Shown here piece by piece: positions 6,412 to 10,691 of a DNA stretch of 10,691 nucleotides. This DNA comes from Spirochaetales bacterium (lineage in GTDB: Bacteria; Spirochaetota; Spirochaetia; Sphaerochaetales; Sphaerochaetaceae): contig JAAYQY010000036.1 in NCBI GenBank assembly GCA_012519125.1, positions 1 through 10,691 of the forward strand, in the 5' to 3' direction. A model generated the notes under the pieces. It worked only from the letters and a program-made list of their open reading frames with translations, searched no databases and had not been told where the DNA came from. Made by a program: the position numbers and the translations under genes. How positions within the stretch are numbered: the first letter of the stretch is position 1; every line of letters begins with the position of its first letter.

Positions 6412-7638
6412 CTAAGGGAGCAGTGGGTTGTCCAAGACACCCAGAAAGAGGGGTATTTGAGCCTCAAGGTCAAGAATGGCATAGAAGAAGGGGCGGTCGA
6501 AGATAAGGATACGCTCGTCCTGTGGAGCCATGCTGGTGACTCTCATCATCACTGCCGTCACTGCTGCCGCTTCAGTGCCCTGCTCATCCACTCTGATGAA
6601 CGTCTTGTGGAGCACCTCATCAATCACCACCTCCTTGCTGCTTGGGCTGAGCAAGGCGGAGAAGTCGGCCATCATGGGGCTGAAGCAGTGTGTCATGCCA
6701 AGCCGGCTCAGGTTGTCGACCAGACTGTCCTTGTACCTGCTTTCAAACTTGGGCAGGCTCAAGCGGATTCGCTGCATCTGGCTTTTCGTTGCTTGTTCCA
6801 GTATGAATGTACTGAACTCTTTCCCCTTCCAAGCATGCAGGTAGTCGGAGATATCCTGCTTCTCATCAGGCAGGATAAGAAGCATGGCATAGCGTTCATT
6901 CTGGTAGGGAAGGGTCAGAAGGGATGCCCCCTCTGTCTTGGCATAGGAAAAATATCCTGTTTGGTTGAGGAAGGGCGCTTGAACATCTCCACTGCGGGTA
7001 TGAAAGGTTCTCTTGGCCGTTGCCCTCGCTTCAAAGGGAGTTCTCCAATCATCCTTGAAGGAGATGGCATTGATGAGGTAGAGTGCCATCTCTTCCCGTG
7101 TTGAATCGATGATCGAATCGATTGCATTGCGAGTGGCCTTGCTCACCCAATCGTTGATTCTCTTTGCACTGCCAGCTTGCGAGAAATCCAGTTCGGTAGT
7201 CTCTGCCTGATAGTAGTGCTTGGCTTCCCGTGCAAAGGTAGGGGAGAGGGAAAGCCGCTGGTTCAACCACAAGCTGTTTGCAATGCTTACCGTGTCAGGA
7301 AGATTGGAGAGGTAGGAAAGGCTTTCAAGATTGAGCGCCTCCCTGTTCAGTTGCCCATTGGTAAGTACCTCAATCATCTGGATTTGGGTCTCGCCGGTCG
7401 CTCCATTTGCACTCATGGCGAGGGCAAAGAGGACGGAAAGAGGGCTTATCATCTGATTCTTCTCCTGTTCAAGCCCATCGAGAAAGAGCGTGTCCGAGAA
7501 TTGTCGCACCGCCGATCCAAATGCAAGACTTCTCTGTTCGTCGACCTGTGCAAGGGGCAACTCTTCTGCGATGGGCATGCCGAAGACCAGAGAGGGAAGG
7601 ATGCAGAGAATACACAAGCAAACGGTGGGCCTGTACAT
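6412..7638 (-). CDS. secreted serpin (serine/cysteine protease inhibitor)
   Basis: A 408-residue serpin, full length for the fold. The first 20 or so residues (CLCILCILPSLVFG) form a hydrophobic export signal without a convincing lipobox, so the protein is probably periplasmic or released. Family landmarks: NQMISPLSV (61-69), NAISFKDDW (190-198), and the C-terminal RPFFYAI and PLFLGVLDNP. The reactive-centre loop has an intact inhibitory hinge: E352, G354 (P15), T355 (P14), then E-AAA (P13-P10). Standard counting puts the scissile bond at T368-S369, with M364, M365 and R366 close by. The segment from there to the RPF motif is about four residues longer than in alpha-1-antitrypsin, so the true P1 could differ. 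Inhibitory serpins trap proteases by cleavage-driven loop insertion. AAGGAG lies 8 nt before the ATG. It is first in a probable operon with the symporter and the acyltransferase. Confidence 0.93.
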   Translation of the reverse strand: MYRPTVCLCILCILPSLVFGMPIAEELPLAQVDEQRSLAFGSAVRQFSDTLFLDGLEQEKNQMISPLSVLFALAMSANGATGETQIQMIEVLTNGQLNREALNLESLSYLSNLPDTVSIANSLWLNQRLSLSPTFAREAKHYYQAETTELDFSQAGSAKRINDWVSKATRNAIDSIIDSTREEMALYLINAISFKDDWRTPFEARATAKRTFHTRSGDVQAPFLNQTGYFSYAKTEGASLLTLPYQNERYAMLLILPDEKQDISDYLHAWKGKEFSTFILEQATKSQMQRIRLSLPKFESRYKDSLVDNLSRLGMTHCFSPMMADFSALLSPSSKEVVIDEVLHKTFIRVDEQGTEAAAVTAVMMRVTSMAPQDERILIFDRPFFYAILDLEAQIPLFLGVLDNPLLP

Positions 7639-7662
7639 GGCGGTATCTCCTTGAATGGGTGT

Positions 7663-7690
7663 ATTCTAACACGGGGAGCACAGAGCTCAA
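7663..7690 (-). promoter_or_regulatory. sigma-70 promoter of the serpin-led operon
   Basis: On the minus strand TTGAGC (7690-7685) and TAGAAT (7668-7663) are 16 bp apart, and TGT directly before the -10 makes it an extended -10 promoter. The predicted transcript start near 7656 gives an approximately 18-nt leader containing the AAGGAG site of the serpin gene. No comparable promoter is visible ahead of the two downstream genes. Confidence 0.6.
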
Positions 7691-7705
7691 AGGTTTTATC
7701 CACTC

Positions 7706-7720
7706 TGAAGCATAGCTTCA
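7706..7720. promoter_or_regulatory. inverted repeat in the divergent serpin/ferredoxin intergenic region, possible operator
   Basis: TGAAGC and GCTTCA, an exact 6-bp inverted repeat, are separated by ATA. It lies just upstream of the serpin promoter (-35 ends at 7690) and about 36 bp before the ferredoxin-protein start. A TTCACA motif at its right edge is repeated nearby as TTCACA at 7726-7731. Position and symmetry suit a regulator site serving one or both genes, but a 6-bp arm can arise by chance. Confidence 0.3.
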
Positions 7721-7756
7721 CATGATTCACAAAGAGCAGCCCTAGGCTAAGGGACG

Positions 7757-9292
7757 ATGGAGAGAAAGAGGATGAAGATTTCCAAGAAACATCGTATTCG
7801 GCTACGGTCTTTGGTGCAACTCGCATTTTTTGTCTGGGTACTTCTGATAGTACTCGTTTCTGAGGCGGTTGAACGGGGGTGGAACCTCCCCTTTGAGGTC
7901 AAGACTGCCAGCTTGCATGCCCTCTGTCCCTTCGGAGGCATCGTTACCCTCTACAACCTGGTGAAAACCGGGGTGTTGATCAAGAAGATCCATGACTCTG
8001 CAGTTGTTCTGGCAGCACTGGGCGTTGCGCTGGCAATTCTGTTCGGACCGGTCATCTGTGGTTGGATCTGCCCCCTGGGAACCTTCCAGGAGTGGATTGG
8101 TCGCTTGGGAAGGAAAATTTTCAAGCGCAAATACAATACCTTTGTGCCTGCCAAGATTGATAGGATCCTCAGGTTGTTGCGCTATGTGGTGCTGGTCTGG
8201 GTGTTGGTGATGACAGCCCTGTCCGCAACCTTGGTCTTCCAAGCCTACGACCCCTACTATGCACTCTTCTCGGTCATCCATGGGGAGGTCGCCATCGGCG
8301 GGTTGGTGATCCTGATCATCATCATGGCCCTCGCTTTGGTGGTGGAACGCCCCTTTTGCAAGTATGCCTGTCCCTACGGTGCTTTCCTTGGTTTGTTCAA
8401 CCGTATCCGTATTTTCAAGATCCGCAGGGTTGAGTCAACCTGCATCAGCTGCAGTGCCTGCAACCGAGCGTGTCCCATGAACATTGATGTGGCGCACAAG
8501 GAGACAGTGAAGGATGCTCAGTGCATCTCCTGTATGGAGTGCACCAGCGATGCTTCCTGTCCTGTGGAAAAGACGGTGGTGTTCAGTGCGAAAAAGGGTG
8601 GTCGTCATCTTTCGGCCAACAAGGTAGGGCTGCTTACGGTGGCAATCCTGATTGGAGGAATCTTGCTTTCAGTGGCCTTCGGCCTTTGGAAGACCAGCAG
8701 TACCAAACAACCTGCACTCATAAAGAGCGGTAGTTTTGCCGGCCTGCCCAACCCTGCAGATATTCGTGGCTCCTATACCTACCAGGATGTAACCAATGCC
8801 TTTGCGGTTCCCGTTGAGGTCCTGCTTGCTGCGTTCCAATCACAAAACGGAGCACAGCGGCTTGGGGATCTGGAAGAACTATGGCTTGCCAACATTCCCG
8901 AGGGAACAGAAGTGGGAACCGATTCGGTTCGGCTGTTTGTAGCCCTGTACACCGGCATCGATTTCGAAGCGGAGGAGGGGACGCTGCTGCCGACCAGCGC
9001 CATTGAGGTGCTTGAACAACAACAGAAGACCAGTGATCCTCGGTTTGCGGAGCTGAAAGCGAGTGCGGTTGCTCTTCCTGAAGGACTTGAGATGACACCA
9101 GTAACAAATACTACAGCGGTATCTGTTACAGGAAAAACCACTGTTCAGGACCTGCTCGATGCTGGATACAGCTTCAGCGACTTGGAAAAAATACTCGGAA
9201 AAATCGACAACAAGCTCTCTGCGGTGAAGACGCTTGCTGAGAGTCGGGGTCTGAGCTTCTCTGAAGTGAAAGCTGAAATCGCCGCCCTCTAG
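7757..9292 (+). CDS. NapH/NosR-like 4Fe-4S membrane protein with duplicated C-terminal module
   Basis: A 511-residue inner-membrane electron-transfer protein. Membrane segments lie near residues 19-36, 82-100, 141-162, 178-196 and 288-310. Conserved polyferredoxin motifs: HALCPFGG (C57), CGWICPLGTFQEW (C101, C105) and CKYACPYGAF (C201, C205). A cytoplasmic two-cluster ferredoxin follows: C229, C232, C235, C239-P and C256, C259, C262, C268-P. After the last helix, residues 320-511 form an extracytoplasmic part with two related units, IRGSYTYQDVTNAF (336-349) and VTGKTTVQDLLDAGYSF (457-473), each followed by a helical stretch. This family passes electrons between quinones or soluble donors and partner enzymes; no partner gene is present, so the pathway is open. 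AAGG four nt before ATG 7757 supports that start; ATG 7772 is a second option. Divergent from the serpin; its stop overlaps that of the AEC permease gene. Confidence 0.9.
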   Translation: MERKRMKISKKHRIRLRSLVQLAFFVWVLLIVLVSEAVERGWNLPFEVKTASLHALCPFGGIVTLYNLVKTGVLIKKIHDSAVVLAALGVALAILFGPVICGWICPLGTFQEWIGRLGRKIFKRKYNTFVPAKIDRILRLLRYVVLVWVLVMTALSATLVFQAYDPYYALFSVIHGEVAIGGLVILIIIMALALVVERPFCKYACPYGAFLGLFNRIRIFKIRRVESTCISCSACNRACPMNIDVAHKETVKDAQCISCMECTSDASCPVEKTVVFSAKKGGRHLSANKVGLLTVAILIGGILLSVAFGLWKTSSTKQPALIKSGSFAGLPNPADIRGSYTYQDVTNAFAVPVEVLLAAFQSQNGAQRLGDLEELWLANIPEGTEVGTDSVRLFVALYTGIDFEAEEGTLLPTSAIEVLEQQQKTSDPRFAELKASAVALPEGLEMTPVTNTTAVSVTGKTTVQDLLDAGYSFSDLEKILGKIDNKLSAVKTLAESRGLSFSEVKAEIAAL

Positions 9293-10170
9293 CCTGCCCA
9301 GGCGAAAGAGAGCGGGATGGTGAGCATTCCCAAGAGGGTTGAGGTCAGGACCATGGTGCTGGCAAACTGATTGGGAAGGTTGTAGCGTAGCGGAAGCACG
9401 CTGGTAAAGACTGCTGATGGCAGGGCGGTGGAGACAATGACCACCGTCCTTGCCATGCCACTCAGCCCGAAGGCCAGCGCAGCGAGGTATCCGATCGAAT
9501 AGCCTCCGACGAAGCGCAGCAACAGTGCTCCGATAAGACTCCAGCTGAAGGTAAACTTGATTCTCCTGATCGATACCCCGAGGGTGAAGGCTGCCAACGG
9601 TGAGGCAGCTTCTCCTGCAAAGGTGAAGGTGTTGACCAGTGCCATCGGAAGGTTGAGTGAGATCAGACGGGCAAAGAAACCCAAAAATACTGACCAGAGG
9701 ATGGGTGAGTGGAGCATGGAGAGCAGGCTCTTCTTGCTCAGGCCTCCCGTGATGACCAGGATTCCGAGCGTGAACATGAATATTCCCTGGACCTGGTCGT
9801 AGATGAGGATGAGGTTCATAGCCTCCATTCCTCCCCAGAGTTTCATCAGGGGGATGCCCAGAAAGCCTGAGTTCATGAAGACCAGCGGGGGTACCGTGTT
9901 TCGGATATCCTGTTTGAAGATCTTGGCCCAGGCAAACGAGACGCCGAAGAGCAGGATGCAGACCAATGCCGATGCCTTGGCCATATCTGCTATTGCAGCA
10001 CCTGAAAGGTCAGTCTGCACCAAAGAGATGAAGACGAGGGCTGGCAGAAAGAAGTCAGAGACTACTTTCACCAAATCTTCCACCTTGATGGAGTAGATGC
10101 CACTGAGCACGAATCCGCCCAGCACCACCAAGAGAATCGGCAACATCTGTAGAAATGAGGAGGCTATCAT
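9289..10170 (-). CDS. AEC-family permease (auxin efflux carrier/malate permease type)
   Basis: A 293-residue, highly hydrophobic protein with about ten membrane segments, the normal size for this family of bacterial organic-anion or metabolite transporters. Family features: the opening helix LQMLPILLVVLGGFVLSG (7-24), FLPALVFISL (41-50), MNSGFLGIPL (99-108, the N-G-GxP signature) and the DQVQ turn near 125. The substrate is not evident. The start is ambiguous. ATG 10170 fits family alignments and is preceded by a promoter-like element, but has no Shine-Dalgarno. TTG 10206 would add 12 residues, is preceded by GAGG at a 4-nt gap within the stop region of the lipoprotein gene, and lies in the -35 element. 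I favour ATG 10170. It shares its stop with the convergent ferredoxin gene (CTAG) and follows the lipoprotein gene closely, so it may also be read from that operon. Confidence 0.87.
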   Translation of the reverse strand: MIASSFLQMLPILLVVLGGFVLSGIYSIKVEDLVKVVSDFFLPALVFISLVQTDLSGAAIADMAKASALVCILLFGVSFAWAKIFKQDIRNTVPPLVFMNSGFLGIPLMKLWGGMEAMNLILIYDQVQGIFMFTLGILVITGGLSKKSLLSMLHSPILWSVFLGFFARLISLNLPMALVNTFTFAGEAASPLAAFTLGVSIRRIKFTFSWSLIGALLLRFVGGYSIGYLAALAFGLSGMARTVVIVSTALPSAVFTSVLPLRYNLPNQFASTMVLTSTLLGMLTIPLSFAWAG

Positions 10171-10177
10171 GGCAGGT

Positions 10178-10206
10178 ACTATAGGAGAAAGCGCATCCAA
10201 AGGCAA
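10178..10206 (-). promoter_or_regulatory. promoter-like element placing the transcript start at the permease ATG
   Basis: On the minus strand TTGCCT (10206-10201) and TATAGT (10183-10178) are 17 bp apart; four and five of six bases match consensus. Seven bases separate the -10 from ATG 10170, so the transcript would begin at or one base before the start codon. It falls in the gap just after the lipoprotein stop codon. Confidence 0.45.
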
Positions 10207-10212
10207 GTATCC

Positions 10213-10686
10213 TCAGTTCCGGCGGGCAAACCAGACCACTCCTTCGTAAAAATCTGCCAGTTCATCGGCATAGGTCTGAAAAGAAACCCCATCAATGGTG
10301 AAGTTGCTGAAGACCGGCCTGCCTTCCACCCGGTTCATCTCCCAGTACACAGCATGTTCGGTTCCCCCCAATCCTGTGCGGATCCGCATCGAGAAGGTTG
10401 CTGAGGAGGGAGGCACTCCTTCCCCAGCAAACCCCATGGTATCGGTTCCGTGCGCATAACTGCCGTCTGGGGTGGTCAGGTTGGTGAAAGTGTGGGTCCA
10501 GGTATAAGATGGTGAACTTGTACTGCTGAAGGAGTATGCATCAGGAGCATCATCCATCGCATAGGAAAAGATGTGGCCGTAGGTTTCCAGCATCTCCCCG
10601 ATCAACAGTTGCTCCTGGCTGGGAGGATCTAAAGGTGCGCAGGAGCAGCACAAGAAGGCAGATAGGAGCAGTGCAAGCTTTCTCAT
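10213..10686 (-). CDS. small lipoprotein of unknown function
   Basis: A 157-residue exported protein that I do not recognise. The N-terminus MRKLALLLSAFLCCSCAPL is a typical lipoprotein signal: two basic residues, a short hydrophobic core, then cysteines. C16 (preceded by Ser) is the likeliest lipidated residue, with C13 or C14 possible; the lipobox is loose, as is common in spirochaetes. The mature part is rich in Ser, Thr and aromatic residues (for example SPSYTWTHTFTNLTT around 58-72 and a Tyr/Phe/Trp-rich end), with alternating patterns that suggest beta-strands. No cysteine remains after the signal region. It ends 42 bp before the permease ATG (6 bp before the alternative TTG), so the two may be co-transcribed. 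Its own ribosome-binding site is beyond the window edge, so the start at 10686 rests on the signal peptide. Confidence 0.75.
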   Translation of the reverse strand: MRKLALLLSAFLCCSCAPLDPPSQEQLLIGEMLETYGHIFSYAMDDAPDAYSFSSTSSPSYTWTHTFTNLTTPDGSYAHGTDTMGFAGEGVPPSSATFSMRIRTGLGGTEHAVYWEMNRVEGRPVFSNFTIDGVSFQTYADELADFYEGVVWFARRN

Positions 10687-10691
10687 AGATG

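Noticed and set aside
6283..7104. Open frame on the plus strand opposite the serpin and symporter start
   Set aside because: It spans two well-supported minus-strand genes and their junction; composition (Cys/His/Gln-rich) is typical of antisense translation.
7717..7748. TTCACA and TAGGCT as a promoter for the ferredoxin protein
   Set aside because: Spacing is 20 bp and the -10 match only three of six bases; too weak to annotate.

Overview
The window is a gene-dense chromosomal stretch with no mobile element, RNA gene or CRISPR array that I can see. Its gene content is ten protein genes: eight complete, one complete gene without a canonical start codon, and one cut by the left edge. The mid-range GC, short intergenic gaps and content (ferredoxin-bearing aldo/keto reductase, GPH-type sugar/cation symporter, NapH-like iron-sulfur membrane protein, loose-lipobox lipoprotein, secreted serpin) suggest an anaerobic fermentative bacterium. 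A Sphaerochaeta-like spirochaete is my best guess, but it rests on general resemblance and not on a marker gene.

Layout. (a) 1-1809, minus strand: a 4Fe-4S aldo/keto reductase, then a divergent ADP-ribosylglycohydrolase-family protein running off the window. (b) 1850-3839, plus strand: an MFS transporter followed by a PlsC-type lysophosphatidate acyltransferase with its own promoter-like element. (c) 7690-3817, minus strand: a promoter driving a secreted serpin, then a GPH/MFS_2 symporter, then a second, larger PlsC-like acyltransferase; the last two genes share a GTGA stop/start overlap. (d) 7757-9292, plus strand: a NapH/NosR-like membrane ferredoxin with a duplicated extracytoplasmic C-terminal module. 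(e) 10686-9289, minus strand: a small lipoprotein, then an AEC-family permease.

The most interesting organisation is the centre. Two transporter-plus-acyltransferase pairs face each other tail to tail, and the two acyltransferase genes overlap by 23 bp at their 3' ends. This recalls the known LplT (MFS) plus Aas (acyltransferase) lysophospholipid salvage partnership of enterobacteria, so a membrane-lipid uptake or remodelling locus is a reasonable but untested idea. Other points worth checking are a symporter that appears to start at AUC behind a perfect Shine-Dalgarno, two probable leaderless start sites, a PlsC whose catalytic HX4D is HX4E, and two convergent gene pairs with overlapping 3' ends and no room for a terminator between them.
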